A DNA stretch of 64,000 nucleotides. It comes from Mesorhizobium sp. GTDB lineage: Bacteria > Pseudomonadota > Alphaproteobacteria > Rhizobiales > Rhizobiaceae. The translations under genes and the position numbers were made by a program. Where the stretch lies: assembly GCA_004020875.1 (NCBI GenBank), contig SAPZ01000004.1, positions 248,001-312,000 on the forward strand. Reading direction: 5' to 3'. The stretch's first letter is position 1. The number at the start of each line of letters is the position of its first letter. Positions 39,036-47,102 of the stretch are shown here, one piece after another. Below the pieces are notes generated by a model that ran no database searches, was not told the DNA's origin, and saw only the letters and a list, made by a program, of their open reading frames with translations.

Positions 39036-39959
39036 ATGACCGCGCCGCGCCCCGCGCCGAAATCGATCGATGAAACGCTCGATCTTTTGACCGCCGCGGA
39101 CTATGTCGCCGACCGCTCGCTGGCGACCGTGCTGTTTCTTTCGCTGCGCATGAAGAGGCCCTTGTTCCTCGAAGGCGAGGCGGGTGTCGGCAAGACCGAG
39201 ATCGCCAAGGTGCTGGCCGACGCGCTCGGTCGCCGGCTGATCCGGCTGCAATGCTATGAAGGGCTCGACGTTTCCTCGGCCGTCTATGAGTGGAATTACG
39301 CCGCCCAGATGATCGAGATCCGCATGGAGGAGGCGGCGGGCAAGGTCGTGCGCTCCGACATGGAGCGCAACGTATTCTCCGAAAAATACCTGATCCGCCG
39401 CCCGGTGCTTGATGCGCTGACCGGCAAGGCGGGCGCCGCGCCGGTGTTCCTGATCGACGAGCTCGACCGCACCGATGAGGCTTTCGAGGCGTTCCTGCTC
39501 GAAATTCTCTCCGACTTCCAGGTTACGGTTCCCGAGCTTGGCACGATCAAGGCGGAGGAGCCGCCGATCGTCATCATCACCACCAACCGCACGCGCGAAA
39601 TCCACGACGCGCTGAAGCGGCGCTGCCTTTATCACTGGGTCGATTATCCGAACGCCGAACGCGAGCTGGAGATCGTTCGGCGCAAGGTGCCGCAGGCGAA
39701 CCGCCGGCTGTCGGCGGAGGTCGTGTCCTTTGTCCAGAAACTGCGCCAGGTGGAGCTGTTCAAGGCGCCCGGCGTCGCTGAAACCATCGACTGGGCCGGC
39801 GCGCTCACCGAGCTCGACAAGGTGGCGCTCGACCCGGAGACCGTGTCGGACACGATCGGCGTGCTTTTGAAGTACCAGGACGACATCGCCCGTATCGGCG
39901 AAGGCGAGGGCCGGCGCATCCTCAATGAGGTGAAGGCCGAGCTTTCGGCGGCGGAGTAG
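39036..39959 (+). CDS. MoxR-family AAA+ ATPase
   Basis: 307 aa. Walker A GEAGVGKT at residues 47-54, Walker B VFLIDELDR near 137-145, and the sensor motif ITTNRTREIHDALKRRCLYHWVDYP. MoxR ATPases pair with VWA proteins as chaperones that insert cofactors into metalloenzymes; CoxD does this for CO dehydrogenase. Here the VWA partner follows after 5 nt. GGAG precedes ATG 39036. Confidence 0.94.
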   Translation: MTAPRPAPKSIDETLDLLTAADYVADRSLATVLFLSLRMKRPLFLEGEAGVGKTEIAKVLADALGRRLIRLQCYEGLDVSSAVYEWNYAAQMIEIRMEEAAGKVVRSDMERNVFSEKYLIRRPVLDALTGKAGAAPVFLIDELDRTDEAFEAFLLEILSDFQVTVPELGTIKAEEPPIVIITTNRTREIHDALKRRCLYHWVDYPNAERELEIVRRKVPQANRRLSAEVVSFVQKLRQVELFKAPGVAETIDWAGALTELDKVALDPETVSDTIGVLLKYQDDIARIGEGEGRRILNEVKAELSAAE

Positions 39960-39964
39960 GGGCG

Positions 39965-41215
39965 ATGCCGTCGCCGCGTCCGGAGCCCAAAGAGGCGCGC
40001 GCCGATGGGCGCATCGCCGACAACATCGTCTATTTTGCTCGCGCCTTGCGCAAGGCCGGCATGCGCGTGGGGCCGGCCTCGGTCAAGGACGCCATCGAGG
40101 CGGTGCTTGCCGCCGGCATCGGCTCGCGCGACGACTTCTACTGGACGCTGCATGCGGTGCTGGTCTCGCGGCACGAGGATCATCCCGTCTTCGACGAGGC
40201 TTTCCGTCTGTTCTGGAAATCGCGCGAGCTGATCGAGAAGCTGCTGGCGATGTTCTCCCCGGTCGCGCCGGACGACGCTGAAAAGCAGAAGCCGCGGGCG
40301 GCCGAGAACCGCGTCAGCCAGGCGATGTTCGAGGGCCACCGGAAACATCAGCCTGTGCGGGAAGCGCCGGAGATCGAGGTCGATGCGCGGATGACTTTTT
40401 CCGGCAACGAGGTGCTGCGCGGCAAGGACTTCGCCCAGATGGACGCCGGTGAAATGGCCGAGGCCAAAAAGGCGATCATGGCCTTGCGGCTGCCCTTCGA
40501 TCTCGTGCGCACGAGGCGATTCAGGGCCGACGCGCAGGGGCGCCGCATCGATCCGCGCGCCATGATGCGCTCGGCGGCGCGCACCGGCGGCGAGCTTATC
40601 CTGCCGAAATTCCGATCTCCGCGCGAAGTGCATCCGCCGCTGGTGGTGCTGGCCGACATTTCCGGCTCGATGAGCCAGTACACGCGCATTTTCCTGCATT
40701 TCCTGCATGCGCTGACGGAAAAGCGCCGGCGCGTGCATGCCTTCGTCTTCGGCACGCGGCTGACCAACCTGACCCGCCAGATGCGCCATCGCGATCCAGA
40801 CGAGGCGCTTGCCGAATGCTCCGCGGCGGTCAAGGACTGGTCGGGCGGCACCCGGATCGGCGATACGCTCGCCGAATTCAACCGTTTGTGGTCAAGGCGC
40901 GTGCTTGGGCAGGGCGCCGTGGTGCTTTTGATCACCGATGGGCTGGAGCGCGATGACGTCACCGGCCTGTCGCAGGAGATGGAGCGGCTGCATAAATCCT
41001 GCCGGCGGCTGATCTGGCTAAATCCGCTTTTGCGCTTCGATGGGTTTGAGGCGCGAGCCCGTGGCGTGAAGGCGATGCTGCCGCATGTCGACGAGTTCCG
41101 GGCGGTGCACAATCTCGACGCGCTGGCCGATCTTTGCGGCTCTCTCGACCAGCGGCCGGCGGCCTCGGTCGATCCGCGCCGCTGGTTGCAAACTGGCGGG
41201 AGGCGTGCGGCGTAG
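39965..41215 (+). CDS. CoxE-like VWA-domain protein
   Basis: 416 aa. N-terminal about 200 residues are alpha-helical (CoxE/DUF58-adjacent type); the VWA MIDAS motif is ADISGSMSQYTR (D about 231) followed by VVLLITDGLERDD near 320. With the MoxR ATPase it should form a MoxR-CoxE chaperone pair that matures a molybdenum hydroxylase. The next gene, XdhC-like, supports that role. Confidence 0.93.
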   Translation: MPSPRPEPKEARADGRIADNIVYFARALRKAGMRVGPASVKDAIEAVLAAGIGSRDDFYWTLHAVLVSRHEDHPVFDEAFRLFWKSRELIEKLLAMFSPVAPDDAEKQKPRAAENRVSQAMFEGHRKHQPVREAPEIEVDARMTFSGNEVLRGKDFAQMDAGEMAEAKKAIMALRLPFDLVRTRRFRADAQGRRIDPRAMMRSAARTGGELILPKFRSPREVHPPLVVLADISGSMSQYTRIFLHFLHALTEKRRRVHAFVFGTRLTNLTRQMRHRDPDEALAECSAAVKDWSGGTRIGDTLAEFNRLWSRRVLGQGAVVLLITDGLERDDVTGLSQEMERLHKSCRRLIWLNPLLRFDGFEARARGVKAMLPHVDEFRAVHNLDALADLCGSLDQRPAASVDPRRWLQTGGRRAA

Positions 41216-41272
41216 CCATATGTTCTGCTTAGGAATATCCGGGCGGGAAAACAGACTTTGTGAGAAGCGACG

Positions 41273-41611
41273 ATGGATGAGAGCATTTATCTCGATGAGG
41301 CCCGCGATCCGCTGATCATCGCGGAGGGCTGGATGAAGGACGGCAAGGATGTCGCCATCGCGACGGTGGTCGAGACCTGGGGTTCGGCGCCGCGTCCGAT
41401 CGGCAGCCATCTGGTCATCGACGCCGAAGGGAATTTCCATGGCTCGGTCTCCGGCGGCTGCGTCGAGGGCGCCGTGGTGACGGAGGCGATGGACGTCATC
41501 GGCTCGGGCAAGGCCAGGATGCTGGAATTCGGCGTCGCCGACGAAACGGCCTGGCAGGTGGGCCTTTCCTGCGGCGGCCGCATCAAGGTGTATGTCGAAA
41601 GGCTGGGCTGA
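41273..41611 (+). CDS. XdhC-like protein, N-terminal domain only
   Basis: 112 aa corresponding to the XdhC/CoxI N-terminal domain: MKDGKDVAIATVVETWGSAPRPIGSHLVIDAEGNFHGSVSGGCVEGAVV, with the conserved cysteine in SGGCVEG. XdhC carries sulfurated Mo cofactor to xanthine dehydrogenase-type enzymes. The Rossmann half is encoded separately by the next gene, so XdhC is split in two. Confidence 0.93.
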   Translation: MDESIYLDEARDPLIIAEGWMKDGKDVAIATVVETWGSAPRPIGSHLVIDAEGNFHGSVSGGCVEGAVVTEAMDVIGSGKARMLEFGVADETAWQVGLSCGGRIKVYVERLG

Positions 41612-41616
41612 CCGCC

Positions 41617-42321
41617 GTGGATCCATATGTTCTCAAGACCTTGAACGAGGAACGCCGCGCCCGCCGGGCAGTGGTTGTCGTCACCGACCTTGGCGACGGC
41701 CGCGACCGCATCGTGCGCGAGGGCGACCAGGTTGCCGGCGATCTCGGAGCGGCGATCGCCAATGCGTTCCGCACCGGCAATTCGCGGTCGGTAGACGCGG
41801 AAGGACGGACTTTCTTTCTCAACGCGCATCGACCGCGCCCGCGCCTCGTGGTGATCGGCGCGGTGCATATCAGCCAGGCGCTGGCGCCGATGGCCAGGAT
41901 CGCCGGCTATCCCGTCGAGATCATCGACCCGCGCACCGCCTTCGCCACCCCGGAACGCTTTCCTGACGTCGCGCTGCATGCCGAATGGCCGGAGGATGTG
42001 CTGAAGCGCGCGCCGCTCGACAGCTACACCGCGCTCGCCGCCGTCACCCACGACCCCAAAATCGACGATTTCGCGCTGAAGGCGGCGCTCGATGCCCGCT
42101 GCTTCTATGTAGGCGCGCTCGGCAGCCGCAAGACCCACGCCAAGCGTGTCGAACGCTTGCTGGCGCTCGGCGCCGGCGCCAACCAGATCGCCCGCATCCA
42201 CGCGCCGATCGGCCTCGACATCGGTGCGGCAAGTCCGGCCGAGATCGCTGTCGCCGTCCTTGCGCAGACCATCCATGCCTTCCGCTCGCGCGGTCTCGAA
42301 GAAAAAGGCGCCGTGGCGTGA
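41617..42321 (+). CDS. XdhC-like protein, C-terminal Rossmann domain
   Basis: 234 aa starting at GTG 41617, 5 nt after the first half. C-terminal XdhC Rossmann domain: RLVVIGAVHISQALAPMARIAGYPVEIIDPRTAFATPERFPD, CFYVGALGSRKTHAKRVERL, and IHAPIGLDIGAASPAEIAVAVLAQTIHAFRS. N-terminal about 70 residues are extra. Its stop overlaps the next start (GTGA). Confidence 0.93.
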   Translation: MDPYVLKTLNEERRARRAVVVVTDLGDGRDRIVREGDQVAGDLGAAIANAFRTGNSRSVDAEGRTFFLNAHRPRPRLVVIGAVHISQALAPMARIAGYPVEIIDPRTAFATPERFPDVALHAEWPEDVLKRAPLDSYTALAAVTHDPKIDDFALKAALDARCFYVGALGSRKTHAKRVERLLALGAGANQIARIHAPIGLDIGAASPAEIAVAVLAQTIHAFRSRGLEEKGAVA

Positions 42322-43934
42322 AATTCGGGCCGGTTGCGATCGACGAGGCGGAAGGTGCGGTGCTGGCGCATGCGACGGCCGCGGGCGAAAAACGGTTCCG
42401 CAAGGCGTACCGGCTGAGCCGCGAGGATGTCGCGGCGCTCAAGGCGGCGGGCATCGGCGAAGTCGTCGCCGCGGTGCTTGACGAGGACGATCTCGGCGAG
42501 GATGCCGCCGCGGCGAAGATCGCCGCCGCAATGAGCCACCGCAACATCGAGGTGAAGCCTGCGGCGACGGGGCGGGTGAACCTTCACGCGGGCGCTTCGG
42601 GCGTCTTTACCGTCGACGCCGGGATGATCGACGCCATCAATGCCGTCGATCCGGCGATCACCATAGCGACGCTGGCGCAGCACGCGCCGGTCGAGAAGGG
42701 CCAGATGGTGGCGACGGTCAAGATCATCCCCTTTGCCGTCGCCGCAAGCCTCGTGGACAGCGTGATGAAAATTTGCGCCGGCCGCGAGATCTTCGCCGTC
42801 AACGCCTATCGCCCCATCACCATCGGTGTCATCCAGACGGTGCTCCCTAGCGTCAAGCCGAGCGTGCTCGACAAGACGCTGCGCGTCACCGAGGCGCGGC
42901 TGGCACGTTCCGGCGGCCGGCTGACGGCCGAGCGGCGAACGCCGCATGAGGTGGCGCCCGTCGCGGCGGCCGTAACCCAGCTGGCGCGCGACAATGACAT
43001 GGTGGTGATTTTCGGCGCCTCGGCGATGAGCGATTTCGCCGATGTCGTTCCGGCCGCGATCGAGCACGCAGGAGGTACCGTCGTCCGCGCCGGCATGCCG
43101 GTCGATCCCGGCAATCTGCTGGTGCTCGGAACGCTCCACGGCAAGCGCGTCGTCGGCGCGCCTGGATGCGCGCGCAGCCCGAAAGAGAATGGCTTCGACT
43201 GGGTGCTCGATCGCTTGATCGCCGGGCTCGACGTGACGGCGGGTGATATTGCCGGCATGGGTGTCGGCGGGCTTCTGATGGAAATTCCGACTAGGCCGCA
43301 GCCGCGCGAGCCAGCGACGCAGCCGGCAACGTCGGCGCTGAAGGTCGATATCGTGCTTCTGGCCGCCGGCCGTTCGAGCCGCATGGGCGGCCCGAACAAG
43401 CTTCTGGCGCTGTTCGACGGCGAGCCGCTGGTGCGCCGCACCGCCTCGCGCGCGCTGGGCTCGAAGGCGGCCAGCACCATCGTCGTCACCGGCCATCAGC
43501 GCGAGCGCGTGCGTTCAGCGCTTGGAGGCCTTGAGGTGAAACTCGCCGACAATCCGGACTTCGCCGACGGCCTTGCGTCGTCGTTGAAGGCGGGCATCGC
43601 CAAGGTTGCGCCTGACGCGGCCGGCGCCATGATCGTGCTCGGCGATATGCCCGGCGTTTCGTCGAAGGACCTCGACCGCCTGATCGATGCGTTCCGCCGC
43701 TCCGGTGGCCATGCCGTGGTGCGCGCCTCGCACGAGGGCAAGCGCGGCAACCCGGTGCTCTTGCCGCGATCGCTTTTCGCGGCCGTCGCGCAGCTCGAAG
43801 GCGATACCGGCGCGCGCCATCTGGTCGAAGCCGAAGGGCTCGACGTCATCGATGTCGAGATTGGCCAGGGCGCCGCGATCGACGTCGATACGCGCGAGGC
43901 GCTGGAAGGGGCGGGCGGCGTCCTGCAGGATTGA
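42318..43934 (+). CDS. Fused MoeA-like / MobA-like molybdenum cofactor protein
   Basis: 538 aa from GTG 42318. Residues about 1-330 are a molybdopterin-binding (MoCF_biosynth) domain, with VVIFGASAMSDFADVVPAAIEHAGGTVVRAGMPVDPGNLLVLG. Residues about 348-538 are a MobA/MocA-type nucleotidyltransferase, with VLLAAGRSSRMGGPNKLL and MIVLGDMPGVSS. Such fusions attach CMP or GMP to Mo-molybdopterin to make the dinucleotide cofactor of xanthine oxidase-family enzymes. Ends the maturation operon. Confidence 0.9.
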   Translation: MKFGPVAIDEAEGAVLAHATAAGEKRFRKAYRLSREDVAALKAAGIGEVVAAVLDEDDLGEDAAAAKIAAAMSHRNIEVKPAATGRVNLHAGASGVFTVDAGMIDAINAVDPAITIATLAQHAPVEKGQMVATVKIIPFAVAASLVDSVMKICAGREIFAVNAYRPITIGVIQTVLPSVKPSVLDKTLRVTEARLARSGGRLTAERRTPHEVAPVAAAVTQLARDNDMVVIFGASAMSDFADVVPAAIEHAGGTVVRAGMPVDPGNLLVLGTLHGKRVVGAPGCARSPKENGFDWVLDRLIAGLDVTAGDIAGMGVGGLLMEIPTRPQPREPATQPATSALKVDIVLLAAGRSSRMGGPNKLLALFDGEPLVRRTASRALGSKAASTIVVTGHQRERVRSALGGLEVKLADNPDFADGLASSLKAGIAKVAPDAAGAMIVLGDMPGVSSKDLDRLIDAFRRSGGHAVVRASHEGKRGNPVLLPRSLFAAVAQLEGDTGARHLVEAEGLDVIDVEIGQGAAIDVDTREALEGAGGVLQD

Positions 43935-43955
43935 CAAACCGAAGCCGAATTTCGC

Positions 43956-44849
43956 ATGCCTCTCGGCATGTCTTTGCGCTTCCTCTTCGCCCTGCTGGTC
44001 GCAACCGGTCTTACCGTCGAGGCTGCCCATAGCCAGACGCTTTCGCTAAAGCCGTTCAAGGACGACCTCTTCGCTTACCCGGCGGCGCTATCCACCGGTG
44101 ATAATGGCGCCTACACGGTGCTCGACTATCATGAGATGCGGGACATCAATCAGCGCGACGAGGTGCCGGAAAAACGGGTGCGCGCGCAATATACCGATCC
44201 CGGTGTGCGTAAGGTGCAGCAGGACCTGATGCTGAAGACCAACGCCGGCGATGTCAGGCATGTGGCTGTCGGCAGGACGGAAGGCGCTTCCATCATCGTG
44301 CTGTACCTGCACGGGCAAGGCGGCAGCCGCAAGCAAGGCGTCGACGATTTTACTTTCGGCGGCAACTTCAATCGCATCAAAAACCTAATGGCCCAAAATG
44401 GCGGGCTCTATCTCTCGCCGGATTTCCCCGATTTCGGCGACAAGGGCGCGGCACAGGTCGCAGCGTTGATCGATCACTACGCCCAGCAATCGCCCGGCGC
44501 GAAAATCTTCGTCGCTTGCGGCTCGATGGGCGGCATGATCTGCTGGAAGCTTGCCGCGCGGAAAGACACTGGCGGCCGCCTCAACGGGCTGCTGCTGCTC
44601 GGCTCTCTTTGGGACGATAGCTTCCTCACCAGCCCCGCGTTCAAGCGCCGCGTGCCGGTGTTCTTCGGCCAGGGCAGCCATGACGTGGTCTTCCCGGTTG
44701 AGAAGCAGGAAGCCTTCTTCCGCTCGATCCTGGCCAAGAAGTCCTATCCGACACGCTTCGTGCGCTTCGAGACCGGCACACATGGCACGCCGATCCGCAT
44801 GGTCGACTGGCGCGGCACGCTGAACTGGATGCTGACGAAAGCGCCTTGA
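43956..44849 (+). CDS. Exported alpha/beta hydrolase
   Basis: 297 aa. Signal peptide LRFLFALLVATGLTVEAAHS; ATG at 43968 is an alternative start. Serine-hydrolase features: IIVLYLHGQGGSRKQGV (oxyanion region), nucleophile CGSMGGMICW, Asp in FGQGSHDVVFP and His in ETGTHGTPIRM. Resembles secreted phospholipase/carboxylesterase-type enzymes; substrate unknown. It sits 21 nt after the MoeA/MobA fusion but has its own function. Confidence 0.85.
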   Translation: MPLGMSLRFLFALLVATGLTVEAAHSQTLSLKPFKDDLFAYPAALSTGDNGAYTVLDYHEMRDINQRDEVPEKRVRAQYTDPGVRKVQQDLMLKTNAGDVRHVAVGRTEGASIIVLYLHGQGGSRKQGVDDFTFGGNFNRIKNLMAQNGGLYLSPDFPDFGDKGAAQVAALIDHYAQQSPGAKIFVACGSMGGMICWKLAARKDTGGRLNGLLLLGSLWDDSFLTSPAFKRRVPVFFGQGSHDVVFPVEKQEAFFRSILAKKSYPTRFVRFETGTHGTPIRMVDWRGTLNWMLTKAP

Positions 44850-44865
44850 TAGGCGTGTTTCGTGA

Positions 44866-45915
44866 TCAAGGGGCTGTGTTGTAGTCGATGATCGTCTGCG
44901 GATTGATCTCACCGTCATAGGACGCATCGACGTTATACTGGACGAGCGAGAAATGGCCGTTGCGGAAGAGGTAAGTTCCCGATGACGAGGCATCGCCGAC
45001 ACCACGCCATTTGTCGGATGTGGTGATGGTTTTCGTGTTCTCGTCATAGTCAGAGTTGGTTGCCCAGCCGGTGGTCTTGAAACCGATGATGTGGATCGAT
45101 TCGACCTTGCCTTCGCTGTTGTTGTTCTCGTAGCGGATATCGAGATCCGGCTCGGTGAACTGCAGCTGGGCCACGCCGTTGACGTCGTCGGCGGTGTAGT
45201 AAACCGCCGTCTCGTTGTAGGCGGCCATCGAACAGAAGAAGCGGAACAGCCGCGTCTCGCGCTCCGGATCGCTGGGCTGGGCGTCCTTGTCCTTGTAGTG
45301 GATCGAATGGACATCGGGCTCGCCGATCGGCTTGCCGCCGGGATCCTGTTTGTCGCACTGCCCACCATAAGTGGCGAGAAACGCCTTCTTGGCCTGCTCC
45401 AGCGCTTCGTCCTTCTTCGGCGGCGGCGGGCCGTCGCCGCAGCTTGCCGGCACGGCGCTGTCGAAATCCTCGGTCGACGGCTTCAGCGCCCCTTTGTCGA
45501 TGAAGATCGGCTGGAAGGGCGGCTCCTGGACCTGCGCATTGACCTGGCGGACCGTGTAGCAGCCGGCGAAAACCTTGGCCTCGCCCTTCTTGTCGGTCGC
45601 CTGGATGGCGACAGGAACGCTGTAGTAGATGCTGCCGGCGGCACCTTCATCCGATACAGCGCCAGTCTTGACCTCAACGGTATCGGTGCCTTCGTAGCCT
45701 TTCACGAAGGCGTTGAAATCTTTAGCCGGCTTTGTATCCCCGAAATAACCCCAGGCGCGGGCGAATTCGTGGCGATTGATGGCGCTGTAAAGCGAGCGGA
45801 TGACGGCGTCGGCCGTGGACCTGTCGTCGATATAGGGCGCATCGGCCGCAAAAGCGGACTGGCCGATACTGGGCATGGAAAAGACGGCAGCCGCAGCGAG
45901 AAAGACATGTCTCAT
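44866..45915 (-). CDS. Exported DUF1176 protein
   Basis: 349 aa. Signal peptide MRHVFLAAAAVFSMPSIGQSAFA; DUF1176 text includes YGDTKPAKDFNAF... and RLFRFFCSMAAYNETAVYY and a conserved cysteine pair. DUF1176 proteins are periplasmic and uncharacterised. CGGAG precedes ATG 45915. Confidence 0.85.
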   Translation of the reverse strand: MRHVFLAAAAVFSMPSIGQSAFAADAPYIDDRSTADAVIRSLYSAINRHEFARAWGYFGDTKPAKDFNAFVKGYEGTDTVEVKTGAVSDEGAAGSIYYSVPVAIQATDKKGEAKVFAGCYTVRQVNAQVQEPPFQPIFIDKGALKPSTEDFDSAVPASCGDGPPPPKKDEALEQAKKAFLATYGGQCDKQDPGGKPIGEPDVHSIHYKDKDAQPSDPERETRLFRFFCSMAAYNETAVYYTADDVNGVAQLQFTEPDLDIRYENNNSEGKVESIHIIGFKTTGWATNSDYDENTKTITTSDKWRGVGDASSSGTYLFRNGHFSLVQYNVDASYDGEINPQTIIDYNTAP

Positions 45916-46058
45916 CGGGAATCTCCGCTCGATAACGAAAATACTACCACGGCGATTGCGGCGGCGCGGTGACGTTGAGGGCATGAACACTTGAAGAATT
46001 GTGGCCGGAGGCGTTAGGTCACGGCCCGCGGCGCTGGGGCCGTGTTGGGAGGTTACTC

Positions 46059-46565
46059 GTGACTATTTCCATGTACGATGTTTCCGTGGGCGTCTTCTCC
46101 GCCCGGCTGAAGGCGCTGGCCAGCGTGTTGACGGCAGCGGAGCAGAATGCCGGCGAGCGCAAGATCGATCCGCAGGTGTTTCTCACGGCGCGGCTGGCGC
46201 CGGACATGTTTGCGCTGGCCAGACAGGTACAGATCGCCACCGATCATGCCAAGGGCGCGCCGTCGCGGCTCGCCGGCCGCGAGGTGCCGAAATACGAGGA
46301 CAATGAAGCGAGCTTTGCCGAGTTGCAGGCCCGAATCGCCAAGACGCTCGATCATCTGGCGACGTTCTCGGCGGCTGATCTGGAGGGTTCGGAGGACAGG
46401 ACGGTCGAGGTGAGGCTCGGCGGACGCGAAACCAAGCTGCCCGGCCTGCAATACCTGCTGCATCTCGCGATGCCGAATTTCTATTTCCACGTCACGACGG
46501 CCTACGACATCCTGCGCCACAATGGCGTGCCGCTCGGCAAGCAGACATTTTTGGGAAATCGCTGA
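46059..46565 (+). CDS. DUF1993 protein
   Basis: 168 aa from GTG 46059 (GGGAGG site 7 nt upstream). DUF1993 core: MYDVSVGVFSARLKALASVLTAAEQNAGERKIDPQVFLTARLAPDMFALARQVQIATDHAKGAPSRLAG, with ETKLPGLQYLLHLAMPNFYFHVTTAYDILRHNGVPLGK. Helical DinB-superfamily relative of unknown function. A perfect hairpin terminator follows. Confidence 0.92.
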   Translation: MTISMYDVSVGVFSARLKALASVLTAAEQNAGERKIDPQVFLTARLAPDMFALARQVQIATDHAKGAPSRLAGREVPKYEDNEASFAELQARIAKTLDHLATFSAADLEGSEDRTVEVRLGGRETKLPGLQYLLHLAMPNFYFHVTTAYDILRHNGVPLGKQTFLGNR

Positions 46566-46580
46566 CTTTTGGATGGCTTT

Positions 46581-46612
46581 GAGGTTTCCCGGCAGCCCGG
46601 GAAACCTCTTTG
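46581..46612. terminator. Bidirectional Rho-independent terminator
   Basis: Perfect 12-bp stem GAGGTTTCCCGG/CCGGGAAACCTC with a CAGC loop, followed by TTT. It is 16 nt past DUF1993 and directly precedes the stop of the minus-strand small gene, so it can serve both. Confidence 0.85.
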
Positions 46613-46624
46613 GTTCGGCGTTGC

Positions 46625-46789
46625 TCAGCGGGCCGACATTTCCCGCGCGATACGCGGAAAGTCCGCCGGCTTGATGCCGATATCGGCGCGGTCGGCATTG
46701 CTCATCGCATTGAGAAGCGCGAGCGCCGCGCGGTAGCGCTGGTGTTCTTGCGGCCGTGGCCGAGCGAACATTTCAGTGAAGAACCCCAT
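46625..46789 (-). CDS. Small DUF1127-like protein (54 aa)
   Basis: MGFFTEMFARPRPQEHQRYR...ending AREMSAR, with LNAMSNADRADIGIKPADFPRIAR, the conserved C-terminal LxxMSDxELxDIGIxRxDIPRIA signature of DUF1127 proteins. Short, so easily missed by ORF filters. An AGGGG lies about 11 nt upstream and a TATACT -10-like box near 46823-46828. Function unknown; second DUF1127 gene in this window. Confidence 0.8.
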   Translation of the reverse strand: MGFFTEMFARPRPQEHQRYRAALALLNAMSNADRADIGIKPADFPRIAREMSAR

Positions 46790-46844
46790 GACTCAATAGC
46801 CCCTATTGGTCCTCCCAACGCCAAGTATAGGCGATTTGCCAAAA

Positions 46845-46860
46845 TTGTGCAGTGCAGCAA
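46845..46860. promoter_or_regulatory. PhaR-like TTGTGCAGTGCAGCAA motif
   Basis: A 16-nt sequence with TGCAGTGCA core and dyad-like ends, upstream of the minus-strand DUF1127-like gene and ahead of the terminators to the right. Rhizobial PhaR/AniA sites (polyhydroxybutyrate regulators) are TGCA-rich and of this type, but I am matching from memory and no phasin gene is adjacent. Confidence 0.35.
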
Positions 46861-46944
46861 TTGCATGGCTGCCATGCCGCATCAGATTTCCGCCACAATC
46901 GCTTTTCCGCGAAACTTTCGCCAGACTCAATCGTAGGCGTTGGT

Positions 46945-47021
46945 GCCGGCATTTGGCCGGCTTTTTCCTCGCCACTCCTGGCGATCTTGCCGGACTGCAC
47001 GAAAATGCGGTCCGGCTTTTT
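46945..47021 (+). terminator. Tandem Rho-independent terminators without an upstream gene
   Basis: GCCGGC-ATTTG-GCCGGC followed by TTTTT at 46945-46966, then GCCGGAC ... GTCCGGC followed by TTTTTAC at 46989-47021. Both are oriented to end plus-strand transcripts, but the nearest plus-strand gene (DUF1993) already has its own terminator at 46581. They may end a small RNA or a read-through transcript; no ORF of note lies between. Confidence 0.7.
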
Positions 47022-47102
47022 ACTTGATGGCTCCGGCCGGCAGAATGCCTGCAATTGTTAACGTCGCCAGAAGTCATTTTTAACGAGGGCGCCCTATTTT
47101 CA

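Noticed and set aside
41985..42317. In-frame extension upstream of the MoeA/MobA fusion
   Set aside because: It overlaps the XdhC C-terminal gene in another frame and its residues are Arg-rich shadow; the GTG at 42318 overlapping the XdhC stop fits better.
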